This document shows positions 1 through 9,495 of a DNA stretch of 64,000 nt, piece after piece. The position numbers and the translations under genes are program-made. The notes under the pieces were generated by a model. The model was not told the origin of the DNA, did not search any database, and saw only the letters and a list, made by a program, of their open reading frames with translations. Positions within the stretch are counted from its first letter, which is position 1. Every line of letters starts with the position of its first letter. The DNA comes from Coxiellaceae bacterium. GTDB taxonomy: Bacteria; Pseudomonadota; Gammaproteobacteria; UBA9339. The stretch spans positions 1 to 64,000 of the forward strand of contig JAISGM010000004.1 in the NCBI GenBank assembly GCA_031263085.1, given 5' to 3'.

Positions 1-30
1 TTATAAACTGTACTACAGTTATCTCACACA

Positions 31-54
31 AAAAATAGCTATGTTTATAGCTAT
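31..54 (-). terminator. possible weak terminator after rlmB
   Basis: An 8-bp perfect stem (ATAGCTAT at 35-42 and 47-54, 4-nt loop) is followed on the minus strand by a short T run. It lies about 140 bases beyond the rlmB stop. The stem has only two G/C pairs, so termination strength is doubtful. Nothing else was recognised in the first 196 bases. Confidence 0.3.
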
Positions 55-196
55 AGTGTTCATCGTTAGTAGTAATAATTCAGTAAGAAATTTTTAATAT
101 GAATTAATTGAAGTTAAAATGATTATAATTTGCAAAAGTACTTTATAGAAAGAATGCTGATGAACTCTGTATAATTTATCAATTGGATTAAAATAA

Positions 197-940
197 TTAA
201 AATGAGCACCTCTTTCGGACTTCGAAAAGCCCAATACCGACACTTACCGAAACATTTAAATTTGGAATAATACCACACATGGGTATTTTGAATAGTAAAT
301 CACAATTTTCTTTTGTAAGACGTCTTAGTCCATCGCTCTCGCCACCAAATATTAAAGCTAGAGGAGGTTTAAGATCGATATTACAAATAGATTGCTCAGC
401 ATTTTCAATAGCGCCATATATCCATACATTATTTTTTTTTAAAAATTGTATAGTACGCGCTAAATTAGTCACATGAATTATCGGTGTTATACCAACTGCG
501 CCCGAAGCGACCTTATAAACTGTTGGAGTTAAACTACAAACTTTATATTTAGGAATAATTAAGGCATGCACTCCAAAGGCATTTGCAGTACGTAAACATG
601 CCCCTAAATTATGCGGATCCTGAACTCCATCTAAAATCAAAAGAAAAACATCAGATTTATGTTTATCCAAAATAATTTTTAGATATTTTTCATTAAAATT
701 ATTTGGATAAATCACTTTTGCTGCTATTCCTTGATGATCAGCTGAATTTGTGATACTGCAAATTTCTTTTTTAGATAAATATCTAATAGGAATTCGCTGT
801 TCTCTTGTAATTCTAATAATTTCTTGATTTCTTTTATCGCATTGTTTACCTTGCAGATAAATTTCATGTATTTCTCCCGGCATAACAGAGAGTGCTGATT
901 TTACCGTATGAAAACCGAATATATATTTTGGCTGTATCAT
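197..940 (-). CDS. rlmB: 23S rRNA 2'-O-ribose guanosine methyltransferase RlmB
   Basis: This SPOUT-class enzyme methylates the 2'-hydroxyl of a guanosine (G2251 in E. coli numbering) in the peptidyl-transferase P loop of 23S rRNA, using S-adenosylmethionine. The 247-residue protein has the expected length. An N-terminal substrate-binding domain covers about residues 5-75 and the knotted methyltransferase domain about 95-245. Visible SpoU motifs are NLGACLRTAN at 111-120, GGESDGLRR at 199-207 and NLNVSVSVGI at 227-236, where the last forms the trefoil knot. Other TrmH-family members look similar, but length and N-terminal domain favour RlmB. It is the last gene of the leftward scpA-scpB-rlmB run. 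Confidence 0.9.
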   Translation of the reverse strand: MIQPKYIFGFHTVKSALSVMPGEIHEIYLQGKQCDKRNQEIIRITREQRIPIRYLSKKEICSITNSADHQGIAAKVIYPNNFNEKYLKIILDKHKSDVFLLILDGVQDPHNLGACLRTANAFGVHALIIPKYKVCSLTPTVYKVASGAVGITPIIHVTNLARTIQFLKKNNVWIYGAIENAEQSICNIDLKPPLALIFGGESDGLRRLTKENCDLLFKIPMCGIIPNLNVSVSVGIGLFEVRKRCSF

Positions 941-986
941 GCTTATTAATTAAATAAAATTATTTGTCTATCCAATGATACAAAAT

Positions 987-1526
987 TCACCTGGAGAGAT
1001 CTTCAGTAAATTCCGCAAGAGAAGGTAATTCATCTAAACATTTCAAATTGAAATGATCAAGGAATTTTTTTGTGGTAATGAATAATACCGGCCTACCGGG
1101 AACGTCTTTATGGCCAATAATTTTTATCCATTCATATTCAAGTAATGTTTTAATTATATTGGAATTAACTCCAATTCCTCGTACCTTTTCAATTTCAACT
1201 TTAGTGATAGGTTGTCGATAAGCAATAAGCGCCAAGATTTCCATTAATGCTTTTGAATATCTAGGTGGGTGTTCTTCATATAATTTGCTGATCCAGGAAT
1301 TTAAACTAGCTTTGCTTTGAAAACGCCAACCATTTGCCACCTCTTTTAATTCAACCCCTCTATCTGCATAATCATTAGACAAATCCTTAATTATTTCACG
1401 TAACGTACTGATTTCTAATAAATTATTTTTATCAATAAAAATTTTATGAATCCTTTCTACGCTCAGAGGTGTCGTTGAGGTCATAATCAAGGCTTCCACT
1501 ATTTGTTTATTAGTAATTTCTAACAT
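987..1526 (-). CDS. scpB: segregation and condensation protein ScpB
   Basis: ScpB is the winged-helix (kite) subunit that dimerises and binds ScpA in the SMC-ScpAB condensin-like complex acting in chromosome segregation. The 179-residue protein shows the family signature KALMEILALIAYRQPITK around residues 92-109, followed by the conserved IRGIGV-like turn (VRGIGV) and GRPVLFITT near the C terminus. It follows scpA by 11 bases on the same strand, the usual arrangement. No smc gene lies in the window. Assignment rests on motif recognition and on the adjacent scpA. Confidence 0.92.
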   Translation of the reverse strand: MLEITNKQIVEALIMTSTTPLSVERIHKIFIDKNNLLEISTLREIIKDLSNDYADRGVELKEVANGWRFQSKASLNSWISKLYEEHPPRYSKALMEILALIAYRQPITKVEIEKVRGIGVNSNIIKTLLEYEWIKIIGHKDVPGRPVLFITTKKFLDHFNLKCLDELPSLAEFTEDLSR

Positions 1527-1537
1527 TATCTATGCAA

Positions 1538-2329
1538 TTATATTTTTTTCTTTAAAAAAATTAAACCATAAATTTCTTCTTGTATTATCTCTAATAGATT
1601 TTGGTGTGAAAGTTCTAGAATTGCAATAAAAGCAATAACTGCTCCCAAACGCCCTTCATTTACTTTAAGAATATCTTCAAAATTCATAAATGCTAATTTA
1701 TTTAAATCGATCAAAATTTTAGTCATCCGCTCTCCAACAGATAGGCCTTCGTATTTATTAATACGATAAGGCATATTTGCACTAACGCGAACGTAAACAT
1801 CTTTTAAAGACATAAAAAGATTCTGAATATCAAGTTTAGGCAAAGACCGTACTATTGTTCCAGTAAAAGCAGTACTAATTGGAAAAATCTCACGATGAAC
1901 TCTTGGCAAAAATTCAATATCTTCAGCAACCTTTTTAAATTGTTCATATTCACGCAATTGTCTTACTAGCTCTGCACGCGGATCTATTTCTTCAGTTACA
2001 GAATTAATCTGCTTTGGTAGTAACATTTTAGATTTTATTTCGGCTAATGTCGCTGCCATCACTAAATACTCTGCAGCAAGCTCCGAATAAAAATTTTTGA
2101 TTAAATCAACATACGATACATATTGCGCAGTTACTTGAGCGATTGAAATATCTAAAATATTAATATTTTCCTTTTTAATTAGATAGAGTAAAAGATCCAG
2201 CGGTCCTGTGAAAGATTCTAAAATCACCTCCAAAGCATTGGGAGGAATATAAAGATCTTTAGGTAAGTCGTGAAATGGTTTTCCTAGAACATAGGCAGAT
2301 GGTTGTTTTATCACTGCTGCTACAGTCAT
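1538..2329 (-). CDS. scpA: segregation and condensation protein ScpA (kleisin)
   Basis: ScpA is the kleisin that bridges SMC heads and recruits ScpB. The ATG at 2329 gives 263 residues. The family core starts with FTGPLDLLLYLIKKENINIL near residue 40 and continues with the LAAEYLVMAATLAEIKSKML helix, and a winged-helix C terminus with GRLGAVIAFIAILEL. An in-frame upstream start would add 33 strongly hydrophobic residues that are not part of the family and would overlap the divergent yciB promoter region, so it was not used. No convincing Shine-Dalgarno sequence precedes the chosen ATG, so the start is somewhat uncertain. Confidence 0.88.
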   Translation of the reverse strand: MTVAAVIKQPSAYVLGKPFHDLPKDLYIPPNALEVILESFTGPLDLLLYLIKKENINILDISIAQVTAQYVSYVDLIKNFYSELAAEYLVMAATLAEIKSKMLLPKQINSVTEEIDPRAELVRQLREYEQFKKVAEDIEFLPRVHREIFPISTAFTGTIVRSLPKLDIQNLFMSLKDVYVRVSANMPYRINKYEGLSVGERMTKILIDLNKLAFMNFEDILKVNEGRLGAVIAFIAILELSHQNLLEIIQEEIYGLIFLKKKI

Positions 2330-2448
2330 TTTAAAGTTACCAATTCTAATGTACGTTATATGTTCACAAAAAAACAGAAGGCAAAATGCTAACAGTAAAA
2401 TTATAAAAAAATCTGCAAATCGAGTCAATATTATGATATATATTAATT

Positions 2449-2994
2449 ATGAAATTAATATATGATTTTCTACCGATGGTGTTATTTTTTTTAAGTTATA
2501 AGTTTTGGGGTATTTATGTTGCTACTGGCATAGCAATTATATTCTCATTATTACAAATTTGTTTTTTTTGGTTGAAATGTCAGAAAATCGAATTTATTAA
2601 TATTATAACATTAATTTCAGTTCTAACTCTTGGTACGGCAACACTGTTTTTTCGTAATGAAATGTTTATTAAATTGAAACCAACTGCGTTTTATTGGATT
2701 TTTGCGCTACTTTTATTCGGTACACAGATAATAGGGACAAAGCCATTTATAGAACGATTAATGAAAAACAAAATTACTTTACCTAAAACCGTTTTGTATC
2801 GTTTAAATTTAAGTTGGATGACATTTTTTATTATAATGGGCGGTATTAATCTTTATGTAGCATACAATTTCAATACTAGTGTATGGATAAATTTTAAATT
2901 ATTTGGCACCATTGGTGCTACGTTGGTATTTTGTATTCTGCAATCATTCTATATTACGAAATTCTTAAAAAGCTCCAGAAGAGAATTATCGTAA
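2449..2994 (+). CDS. yciB: inner membrane septation protein YciB (IspZ)
   Basis: YciB is a small polytopic inner-membrane protein that affects cell-envelope integrity and septation. Its biochemical role is still debated in the literature. The 181-residue protein has about five hydrophobic segments and the conserved features PMVLFFLSYK, GTATLFFRNEMFIKLKPTAFY and the mid-protein FGTQIIGTKPFIERLM stretch typical of the family. It is divergent from scpA, with about 120 bases between the starts. Length matches the E. coli protein (179). Confidence 0.9.
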   Translation: MKLIYDFLPMVLFFLSYKFWGIYVATGIAIIFSLLQICFFWLKCQKIEFINIITLISVLTLGTATLFFRNEMFIKLKPTAFYWIFALLLFGTQIIGTKPFIERLMKNKITLPKTVLYRLNLSWMTFFIIMGGINLYVAYNFNTSVWINFKLFGTIGATLVFCILQSFYITKFLKSSRRELS

Positions 2995-3015
2995 AAATAT
3001 TGAATTCTAATTCAA

Positions 3016-3105
3016 CGGAGAGAGTGGGATTCGAACCCACGGAGAATCTTGTGGACTCTCAACCGATTTCGAGTCGGCCCCGTTAAACCACTTCGGTACC
3101 TCTCC
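3016..3105 (-). tRNA. tRNA-Ser (anticodon CGA)
   Basis: A 90-nt class II tRNA with a long variable arm. The acceptor stem pairs GGAGAGG with TCTCTCC (one G-T wobble), the T arm is GTGGGTTCGAATCCCAC, the discriminator is G and the anticodon is CGA (reads UCG). The 3' CCA is not encoded. Confidence 0.95.
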
Positions 3106-3159
3106 AGTTATGATAACAATTCATTTTCATATCTTAGACGATATGCTAATTTTAAGTGT

Positions 3160-3693
3160 TTATTCAATACAACAATCAATTATTTTTCGTACCATTTTAC
3201 TAAATTTACTCATGATACCGATATCACATGTATATTTCTTACTTAAAGTCCTATTATTATTTAAACTACTAATAGGTATTATTTTCATAATTAATCCCCA
3301 AAATAAAGAATACAGATTATAAGCTTTAGTAAAAAAATTATATGATTCTTCTTTTTTATTCAATTCTAATTGCTTTGTACCAGCTTCCATCAACCGATAA
3401 CTAGCAGCCAATAAATGTTTAGAAATACACCATAACTCGCCGTCATGTTCAGTAATAATTTTTTTTAACAATTCTTTTCTGATATCCTTAATTTCTTTAA
3501 TTAAATCAAAGTACTCATTTTTTCCAGTTTTAGCTCCAGAGAAAAAGAAGTGTTCTTCGATACTTATTAAATTCATTATAGCTATGGTCAAATCTTGATC
3601 AGAAGATAGATCCATTTTTTCGCGCTTTTTAAGCGCTTCGTATTTATTAATCAAGTCATCTATCTTGTCATTAATAAGTTGAGAACTATTCAT
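3160..3693 (-). CDS. unrecognised soluble helical protein paired with CPxC membrane protein
   Basis: I cannot assign a function. The 177-residue product looks mostly alpha-helical and soluble, with no signal peptide. Conserved-looking polar clusters are SIEEHFFFSGAKTGK (44-58), a charged helix around 62-80, and GELWCISKHLLAASYRLMEAG (85-105, Cys89 and His93), followed by KAYNLYSLFWGL (123-134). From memory, similar blocks occur in uncharacterised proteins of candidate-phyla bacteria; this was not checked. The last 40 residues diverge and carry two cysteines near the end. Its ATG overlaps the stop of the upstream CPxC gene by four bases (ATGA), so the two are almost certainly translationally coupled and functionally linked. 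Confidence 0.7.
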   Translation of the reverse strand: MNSSQLINDKIDDLINKYEALKKREKMDLSSDQDLTIAIMNLISIEEHFFFSGAKTGKNEYFDLIKEIKDIRKELLKKIITEHDGELWCISKHLLAASYRLMEAGTKQLELNKKEESYNFFTKAYNLYSLFWGLIMKIIPISSLNNNRTLSKKYTCDIGIMSKFSKMVRKIIDCCIE

Positions 3694-4178
3694 TGGTCAA
3701 AACATAAAAAAACAACACTCAAAACAATTAATGGAGTTATAGGCAATACCACTCTTTGAAACGGTAAATATACTTTACCATTATTTTTTTTCTTAAGATA
3801 TCTATGCCATATTATTCCACAGAAAAAAAATACACTTCCTAAAGCAATCCCTAAAATAATTTTATCTATTCCCTTCCATTTATTTAAATCATGTCCTATT
3901 ATCTCGCCATAATATAATGATAATAACATAATTACATAAAACAGTAGTGAAATTACAAATTTATATCCATAAAATCGTAGATTACATTGATCACAAATCT
4001 TGTTAGTTAATGTAATTAAAGAAATTATAATTCCGCCAATCCAAAGACCACTAATAACATCGTCAACACCTAAGTATTGAGTTAAGCCGACACCGGCACC
4101 AACCATCACCACACAAACAGGACAGGCGGCATTTGCATTATTAGCTATTAATAATAAAATTAAAAATAATATTTGCAT
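3690..4178 (-). CDS. unrecognised CPxC polytopic membrane protein
   Basis: The product is not recognised by name. The ATG at 4178 gives 162 residues beginning with a signal peptide (cleavage likely after ANNANA, residue 17). The mature protein opens with C19-P-V-C22, then a glycine-rich segment VGAGVGL and the acidic pair D39-D40, then four to five membrane helices. A second CxxC pair lies at 62/65. Two exported CxxC motifs suggest metal or redox chemistry at the membrane, but this is inference. A longer reading frame begins inside tRNA-Pro and was rejected. The gene overlaps the next one by four bases. From memory, proteins with this CPxC start occur in candidate-phyla bacteria and archaea. 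Confidence 0.7.
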   Translation of the reverse strand: MQILFLILLLIANNANAACPVCVVMVGAGVGLTQYLGVDDVISGLWIGGIIISLITLTNKICDQCNLRFYGYKFVISLLFYVIMLLSLYYGEIIGHDLNKWKGIDKIILGIALGSVFFFCGIIWHRYLKKKNNGKVYLPFQRVVLPITPLIVLSVVFLCFDQ

Positions 4179-4190
4179 ATTTATAATTGA

Positions 4191-4264
4191 TCGGGGTGAT
4201 TGGATTTGAACCAACGACCACTTGCACCCCATGCAAGTACGCTACCAGACTGCGCTACACCCCG
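4191..4264 (-). tRNA. tRNA-Pro (anticodon GGG)
   Basis: A 74-nt cloverleaf with acceptor CGGGGTG/CACCCCG, anticodon stem CTTGC/GCAAG, loop ATGGGGT (anticodon GGG), T arm closing GTTCAAATC and discriminator A. No CCA is encoded. Its 5' end overlaps the last ten bases of the upstream merR-like gene. Confidence 0.95.
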
Positions 4265-4659
4265 TCTAATTCCGCTAACACTTCAGTTAATTGAGATATG
4301 ATATTCTTTATTAGAGTTTTTACTTGTAAATCAGTTCTTGTTATTTCAACCGATTGTTTATTATCATCACTTAACTTATTTCTTGCCCCTTCGATAGTAA
4401 ATCCTTGTTCATATAAAAGATTTTTAATACGCCTAATCAAAAGTATTTCATTGCGTTGATAATAACGCCTTTTTCCATATCTTTTAACAGGATTAAGTTG
4501 CGAAAACTCCTGTTCCCAATAACGCAAAACATGCGGTTTAACTAAACAAAGATCACTTGCCTCCCCAATAGAAAAATATAATTTATCTGGAATTTGAGGA
4601 AAATTACATAAATCATTTTTAGGTTGAGATCGATTCGATATTAGATTTTGTTTCTGCAT
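4255..4659 (-). CDS. MerR-family transcriptional regulator downstream of ihfA
   Basis: A 134-residue MerR-type DNA-binding protein. The winged helix-turn-helix occupies about residues 28-95, with [22 protein letters not shown] as recognition region and the wing [13 protein letters not shown] short helical C-terminal tail follows, with no obvious ligand-binding or cysteine metal site, so the effector is unknown. The order ihfA-merR-tRNA-Pro is common in gammaproteobacteria. It overlaps ihfA by 41 bases, and its TAG stop lies inside the 5' acceptor/D region of tRNA-Pro, so mRNA and tRNA must share these bases. Confidence 0.88.
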   Translation of the reverse strand: MQKQNLISNRSQPKNDLCNFPQIPDKLYFSIGEASDLCLVKPHVLRYWEQEFSQLNPVKRYGKRRYYQRNEILLIRRIKNLLYEQGFTIEGARNKLSDDNKQSVEITRTDLQVKTLIKNIISQLTEVLAELDGV

Positions 4660-4939
4660 ATTTTTCGACTCTAGTTTTTAATTTTTGACCAGCACGAAAA
4701 GTAACTACTCTTCGTGCTGAAATAGCAACTTCCTTTCCAGTTTTAGGATTTCTACCAGGACGTTCTTTTTTATCACGTAAATTAAAATTACCAAATCCAG
4801 ATAAGTGAATCTGATGTCCTTGCTCAAGTAAGGAGCGAATTTCTTCAAAGAAAATTTCCACCAAATCTTTAGCCTCTCGCTTATTAATACCCAGTGTCCG
4901 AAAAAGATTTTCAGCCAAACCAGCTTTTGTTAAAGTCAT
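4619..4939 (-). CDS. ihfA: integration host factor alpha subunit
   Basis: IHF-alpha pairs with IHF-beta to bend DNA sharply at specific sites in recombination, replication and transcription. The 106-residue protein shows the HU/IHF fold: [13 protein letters not shown] at the N terminus, IHLSGFGNF in the body and the arm [10 protein letters not shown] with the intercalating proline, then [11 protein letters not shown]. It starts five bases after pheT stops, as in many gammaproteobacteria, so it is likely part of the thrS-to-pheT operon. The partner ihfB lies at 23.3 kb in this window. Confidence 0.95.
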   Translation of the reverse strand: MTLTKAGLAENLFRTLGINKREAKDLVEIFFEEIRSLLEQGHQIHLSGFGNFNLRDKKERPGRNPKTGKEVAISARRVVTFRAGQKLKTRVEKYAETKSNIESIST

Positions 4940-4944
4940 AATAT

Positions 4945-7332
4945 CTATCCTCTCAAACTGGCATCAAAATCTTGTCGCAAAACTAAGATTATTTGATTTA
5001 TTATCAAATCAACTTCTGAGTCAACTAGCGTATGATCGATGCTTTGAAAAATTATACGAATTGCCATACTACGCTTATCTAAACCAATATTTTCACTGCT
5101 ATAAATATCAAACAAAATGATATTTTGAAGTAATCCAGCAGAAATGCTTATTATCTTATTTTTAATCTCTATCCATTCTATCTCTTTTTTCACTACAATA
5201 GCAATATCGCGCGATACACTAGGAAATTTAGAAAATACTTGAAAAGTATGCTTTGATTCCTTGAATATATTACGTAAATTTATCTCAAATAAATAGACAT
5301 TTGTATTTATATTTATATATTGTGCAATTATTGGATGTATTTTTCCAATTAATCCGATAACGTTATTATCACTATCACGAATCTCTGCTGAACACTTAGG
5401 ATGTAATGACATGTGTGTAACAGGTAAATATCTGACATTTTTATAGGAAAAAAAATTCAAAATTTTTTCTACATCATTCTTAATATCAAAAAAATCTACC
5501 AATTTACTATGGCTTACCCCCCATTGTTCTGGATATCTTGTCCCATATATTGCTCCTGCAATAGCAGGAGTTTGTTCTATCTTGCTATTTTTTTGTGAAA
5601 ATTTTAAACCAATTTCAAAAAATCTAGACATACGTTTTTGGCGCTCAAAATTATATTTGACAACATTAAGTAATCCAGGCCAGAGTGTACTACGTAGCAC
5701 ATTCTGCTCTTTTGATAGCGGATTAATCAAAAACAATGGCAGATCATTATTGTTTAACATACTTTGAAGTTTTTCATCAACAAAACTATAAGTAATTATT
5801 TCATGGTATCCAAGATCTTCAACCAAATCTAACAGACGTCGTTTAAACTTCGTACTATTTGTGTCAATGTTAGAATTTTGCAATGATGTTACTATCTCTT
5901 GCTCTGGAATGGAATTATATCCATAAATCCTTGATATTTCCTCAACTAAATCTTCTTCAATTTTCAAATCAAATCTAAAACTCGGAATACTAACTAACCA
6001 ACCGTCAACATTTGACTGAATACTTGTCCCCAAATATATTAAAATATCTTCAATAACTCTATCTGGAATAGTTATACCGATAATGTCATGCACACTATGT
6101 CGACGTAAAAAAATATCGGAAAATCTCGGCAAATATTTTTGCGAAATTAATTCCACTCTTGTTTCCGGAATTCCGCCAGCAATAGTAATAATTAATGAAG
6201 TAGCGCGTTCTAAAGCAGATAATTGTAATTTATAATCTACTCCTCTTTCATATCTATAAGAAGCATCAGTTGATAAATTATAAATACGCGAAGTAATAGC
6301 AATTTTTTCAGGAACAAAAAAAGCACTTTCTAGAAAAATATCAGTAGTTTTAAAGGAAACTTTAGTATAATTCCCTCCCATAATCCCACCAACTGCAAGA
6401 AGTTTAGTATCATCAGCGATAACTAAAGTAGTATCAATTAATTTTAACTGACGCCCATCTAAGAGATCGATGCTTTCTCCGTTTTTAGCATATCTGACCT
6501 TAATACACCCATCTATCGTTGCCATATCAAAAGCATGCAAAGGTTGCCCTAGCTCAATCATGACATAATTAGTTACGTCAACTATCAAATTAATTGAATT
6601 CAATCCAAGTCGTCGTAAACGTTCTCGCATCCAACTTGGGGTGGAAATCTTATTATTAACTCCCCTAATAATTCTACCAATATAATGAGGACAGCTATCC
6701 TCGGCTAATACTTCAACAGAGAAAGGTTCTTTATCTGAAGTAAACTTCGTAATAGAATTAGAATGCTGTGTCAATTCAACACGATTTATTACGGCTATTT
6801 CTCGAGCCATACCAAGCATGCTTAAACAATCACCACGATTAAAAGTAAGATCGATATTTAAAATCTCATCATCAAGAAACAAATAATCACGAATATTACA
6901 ACCAATAGGTGCATCTTCCGATAACTCAAGTATACCTGACGAATTTATAGCCAATCCTAATTCTGCAGCAGAACATAACATTCCAAACGAATCCATTCCA
7001 CGAAGTTTAAATTTCTTTATTTTGATATTATTTGGTAATTCCGCACCAATCAGGGCTACCGGGACTTTTAACTTAGGTTTAACATTAGGGGCGCCGCAAA
7101 CTATTTCAATATTTTCATTAACTCCAATCTTGACAGTACAAATCGCAAGTTTGTCAGCATTAGGATGTTTTGTAACTCTTATCACTTCACCAATGACAAC
7201 CCCATGAAACTTAGGAGCAACCATTTCAACGCTGCTAACTTCTAAACCAAGCATCGTTAATTGTTCTGATAATTTCGTAGTATCTAGATTTAAATTTGTT
7301 AACTCTTGTAACCACAATTTGCTATATTTCAT
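4945..7332 (-). CDS. pheT: phenylalanyl-tRNA synthetase beta subunit
   Basis: PheT is the large subunit of the alpha2-beta2 enzyme that charges tRNA-Phe; it carries editing and tRNA-binding functions. The 795-residue protein has normal length. In order it shows the tRNA-binding OB fold (about 39-150, with [14 protein letters not shown] sequence [15 protein letters not shown]), B3/B4 editing domain (about 210-390), B5 domain (about 400-475), the inactive synthetase-like core with the [15 protein letters not shown] region, and the C-terminal ferredoxin-like anticodon-binding domain beginning [15 protein letters not shown]. It follows pheS by five bases. Confidence 0.97.
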   Translation of the reverse strand: MKYSKLWLQELTNLNLDTTKLSEQLTMLGLEVSSVEMVAPKFHGVVIGEVIRVTKHPNADKLAICTVKIGVNENIEIVCGAPNVKPKLKVPVALIGAELPNNIKIKKFKLRGMDSFGMLCSAAELGLAINSSGILELSEDAPIGCNIRDYLFLDDEILNIDLTFNRGDCLSMLGMAREIAVINRVELTQHSNSITKFTSDKEPFSVEVLAEDSCPHYIGRIIRGVNNKISTPSWMRERLRRLGLNSINLIVDVTNYVMIELGQPLHAFDMATIDGCIKVRYAKNGESIDLLDGRQLKLIDTTLVIADDTKLLAVGGIMGGNYTKVSFKTTDIFLESAFFVPEKIAITSRIYNLSTDASYRYERGVDYKLQLSALERATSLIITIAGGIPETRVELISQKYLPRFSDIFLRRHSVHDIIGITIPDRVIEDILIYLGTSIQSNVDGWLVSIPSFRFDLKIEEDLVEEISRIYGYNSIPEQEIVTSLQNSNIDTNSTKFKRRLLDLVEDLGYHEIITYSFVDEKLQSMLNNNDLPLFLINPLSKEQNVLRSTLWPGLLNVVKYNFERQKRMSRFFEIGLKFSQKNSKIEQTPAIAGAIYGTRYPEQWGVSHSKLVDFFDIKNDVEKILNFFSYKNVRYLPVTHMSLHPKCSAEIRDSDNNVIGLIGKIHPIIAQYININTNVYLFEINLRNIFKESKHTFQVFSKFPSVSRDIAIVVKKEIEWIEIKNKIISISAGLLQNIILFDIYSSENIGLDKRSMAIRIIFQSIDHTLVDSEVDLIINQIILVLRQDFDASLRG

Positions 7333-7337
7333 ATTTT

Positions 7338-8339
7338 CTAAAATTGTTCTAAAAATTGCAAATCATTTTCAAATAACATCCTAATATCTTCAATCTCGTA
7401 ATAACTCATAGCTAAACGATCAATACCAAAACCAAAAGCTAGACCTTTAAATTTTTTAGAATCAACATTTACTGTTCGTAAAACACTAGGGTGCACTACA
7501 CCGCAACCACCAAGCTCCAACCATCTCCACGAACCGTTAATTTTCCATTTAATATCTACTTCAGCACTTGGTTCAGTAAATGGAAAATATGATGGACGAA
7601 ATCGGTATTCAATATTACGCTTAAAAAATCTTCTTATGAACTCACCTATTATCCATTTCAAATTAGCTAAACTCAAATTCCTATCTACCATTAACATTTC
7701 TAATTGATGAAACATAGGAGAATGAGTAGAATCATTATCACGACGATATACCTTACCAGGACAAATGATACGTAACGGCGCTCCTATCATTTGCATAGCA
7801 CGAATTTGTACCGGGGATGTTTGAGAACGCAACATCATGTCATTTTCAAAGTAAAAAGTATCATGATTAGTCCGTGCAGGATGATAATGTGGAATATTCA
7901 AAGCTGTAAAATTATAAAACTCATTTTCAATTTCTGGTCCTTCAACTACAGTAAAACCCATACTAACAAATATATCTTCGAGAAAGTGTTGTATTTTAGT
8001 AATAGGATGAATTGACCCACAGCATTGCCCTCGTGATGGCAATGTTACATCGATAGATTCTTGCTCAAGATCACGGTCGATAAGAGATGTTTTTAGATCA
8101 CGTCTTCGCTTTTCAACTAAAACAATTAACTGCTCTTTAATTAAATTTAGTTTACAACCAACTTTAGGGCGCACAACCTTATCAAGAGTAATCAATTGTT
8201 GTAATAATTCTGCTATTTTACCTTTTTTGCCTAAAAAAACACTTTTGACTGATTCTAATTCATGTAAACTAGAAGATTTCTTAATAGCATAAGTGGCTTT
8301 ATTAAGAAGTTGCTCAGCATCAGTTAATGAGAATTTCAT
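7338..8339 (-). CDS. pheS: phenylalanyl-tRNA synthetase alpha subunit
   Basis: PheS is the catalytic subunit of phenylalanyl-tRNA synthetase. The 333-residue protein has an N-terminal coiled coil (about 1-90) and class II catalytic core: motif 1 region around FVSMGFTVVEGPEIE, motif 2 with GKVYRRDNDSTHSPMFHQLE, and motif 3 AFGFGIDRLAM near residue 310. The F-A substitution-sensitive phenylalanine pocket is not judged here. It follows rplT by 12 bases and precedes pheT by five, forming the standard infC-rpmI-rplT-pheS-pheT block. Confidence 0.97.
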   Translation of the reverse strand: MKFSLTDAEQLLNKATYAIKKSSSLHELESVKSVFLGKKGKIAELLQQLITLDKVVRPKVGCKLNLIKEQLIVLVEKRRRDLKTSLIDRDLEQESIDVTLPSRGQCCGSIHPITKIQHFLEDIFVSMGFTVVEGPEIENEFYNFTALNIPHYHPARTNHDTFYFENDMMLRSQTSPVQIRAMQMIGAPLRIICPGKVYRRDNDSTHSPMFHQLEMLMVDRNLSLANLKWIIGEFIRRFFKRNIEYRFRPSYFPFTEPSAEVDIKWKINGSWRWLELGGCGVVHPSVLRTVNVDSKKFKGLAFGFGIDRLAMSYYEIEDIRMLFENDLQFLEQF

Positions 8340-8351
8340 ACTATATTATAA

Positions 8352-8702
8352 TCACTGAGCATTAATTTTAGATACGATTGCAGCGAAAGCTATCTTATCG
8401 TGAACAGCTATATCAGCCAAAATTTTACGATCAATTTCAATCTTGGATCTCTTTAAACCGGCTATAAATTTATTGTATGACAAACCATATAACCTAATAG
8501 CTGCATTAATTCTAATTATCCATAATGAACGGAACTGGCGTTTTTTTTGTTTACGTCCTTGATAAGCATACTGCCCTGATTTAATTACCGCTTGTTTAGC
8601 AACTCGAAAAACTCGACTACGCGCACCATAATAGCCTTTGGCCTTTTTTAAAATTTTCTTATGTTTAACTTTGGCCGTAACTCCTCGTTTTACTCTTGAC
8701 AT
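8352..8702 (-). CDS. rplT: 50S ribosomal protein L20
   Basis: L20 binds 23S rRNA early in large-subunit assembly and, in E. coli, represses its own operon by binding the mRNA upstream of rpmI. The 116-residue basic protein has the typical start [32 protein letters not shown] and [13 protein letters not shown] [16 protein letters not shown] segment. It lies 24 bases after rpmI. No mRNA regulatory fold was worked out here. Confidence 0.97.
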   Translation of the reverse strand: MSRVKRGVTAKVKHKKILKKAKGYYGARSRVFRVAKQAVIKSGQYAYQGRKQKKRQFRSLWIIRINAAIRLYGLSYNKFIAGLKRSKIEIDRKILADIAVHDKIAFAAIVSKINAQ

Positions 8703-8726
8703 ACAATTAACCCCATGTTTTCAAAA

Positions 8727-8924
8727 TTAATTAGGAAGCATTAGCTTCACTGCTTTGAGATTACACTTGCTAACATTTTTTCCGTTTGATAATCGCGACT
8801 TTCTCTTACTAGATTTTTTTGTAAGAATATGATTACGGAAAGTACCACGATGCTTATATCTACTGCTATTTGCAGTTTTTTTAAATCTCTTGCTTGCGCT
8901 TTTATTACTTTTTAATTTCGGCAT
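8727..8924 (-). CDS. rpmI: 50S ribosomal protein L35
   Basis: L35 is a small basic protein of the large ribosomal subunit. The ATG at 8924 gives 65 residues starting [17 protein letters not shown], the standard N terminus. A start five codons upstream exists but adds a non-family extension. The internal [17 protein letters not shown] region matches the family. It lies between infC and rplT. Confidence 0.96.
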   Translation of the reverse strand: MPKLKSNKSASKRFKKTANSSRYKHRGTFRNHILTKKSSKRKSRLSNGKNVSKCNLKAVKLMLPN

Positions 8925-8949
8925 ATTACCAGTTCTCAATCAATTATGG

Positions 8950-9495
8950 TTATTTTTTGATTTTCCAGGGAACTATCAGCATAGTAAGCTGTTTACCTTC
9001 CATTTTTGGTTCTTGCTCTATTACTCCATGTCCTTTCAAATCATTTTCAACTCGTTGCAAAACACTTTTTCCTTGATCCTGATACGATAATTCTCTCCCT
9101 CGAAAACGAATAATAAATTTAATTTTATTACCATCATTTAAAAACGAAATAGCTTGTTTAATTTTAATCAAATAATCCCCTATATCGATTACAGGTCGCA
9201 TTTTCAGTTCCTTAATTTGTATTCGTTTCGACTTTTTTTTAAGACGCTTACGTCGTTCAAACAAATATTTACCGAAATCCATAATCCGACAAACAGGAGG
9301 CACTAATTGAGGAGCTATTTCTACTAAGTCTAGGCTAGCTTCTAGCGCTTGACGTAATGCATCTTGAATATCAGTAACACCGAGTTGTTTTCCTTCAACA
9401 TTTATCAATCGCACCTCATGTGCAGTTATCAAATTATTCACTCTTATCTTTTTTTTTCCTCTTAGAGAGGAATGAACATTTTTACGTAAATTAAT
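8950..9495 (-). CDS. infC: translation initiation factor IF-3 (AUU start)
   Basis: IF-3 binds the 30S subunit, prevents premature subunit joining and proofreads the start codon. A first conventional start (GTG at 9441) gives only 163 residues. The frame continues upstream to an ATT at 9493-9495 placed five bases after a perfect AGGAGG (9501-9506), giving 181 residues, close to the 180 of E. coli IF-3. The rare AUU start is the basis of IF-3 autoregulation in E. coli, so the same control is likely here. The N domain contains EVRLINVEGKQLGV and the linker-C domain VCRIMDFGKYLFE, KEIKMRP-like KELKMRPVIDIGDY and IRFRGRELS. The Shine-Dalgarno begins directly after the thrS stop. Confidence 0.92.
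   Translation of the reverse strand: MNLRKNVHSSLRGKKKIRVNNLITAHEVRLINVEGKQLGVTDIQDALRQALEASLDLVEIAPQLVPPVCRIMDFGKYLFERRKRLKKKSKRIQIKELKMRPVIDIGDYLIKIKQAISFLNDGNKIKFIIRFRGRELSYQDQGKSVLQRVENDLKGHGVIEQEPKMEGKQLTMLIVPWKIKK

Noticed and set aside
4179..4232. N-terminal extension of the CPxC gene
   Set aside because: It lies partly in tRNA-Pro; the ATG at 4178 gives a normal signal peptide.
9461..9479. Small hairpin and five-codon open frame before infC
   Set aside because: The CCTCT/AGAGG hairpin and the mini-frame lie inside the infC coding region once the AUU start is accepted.
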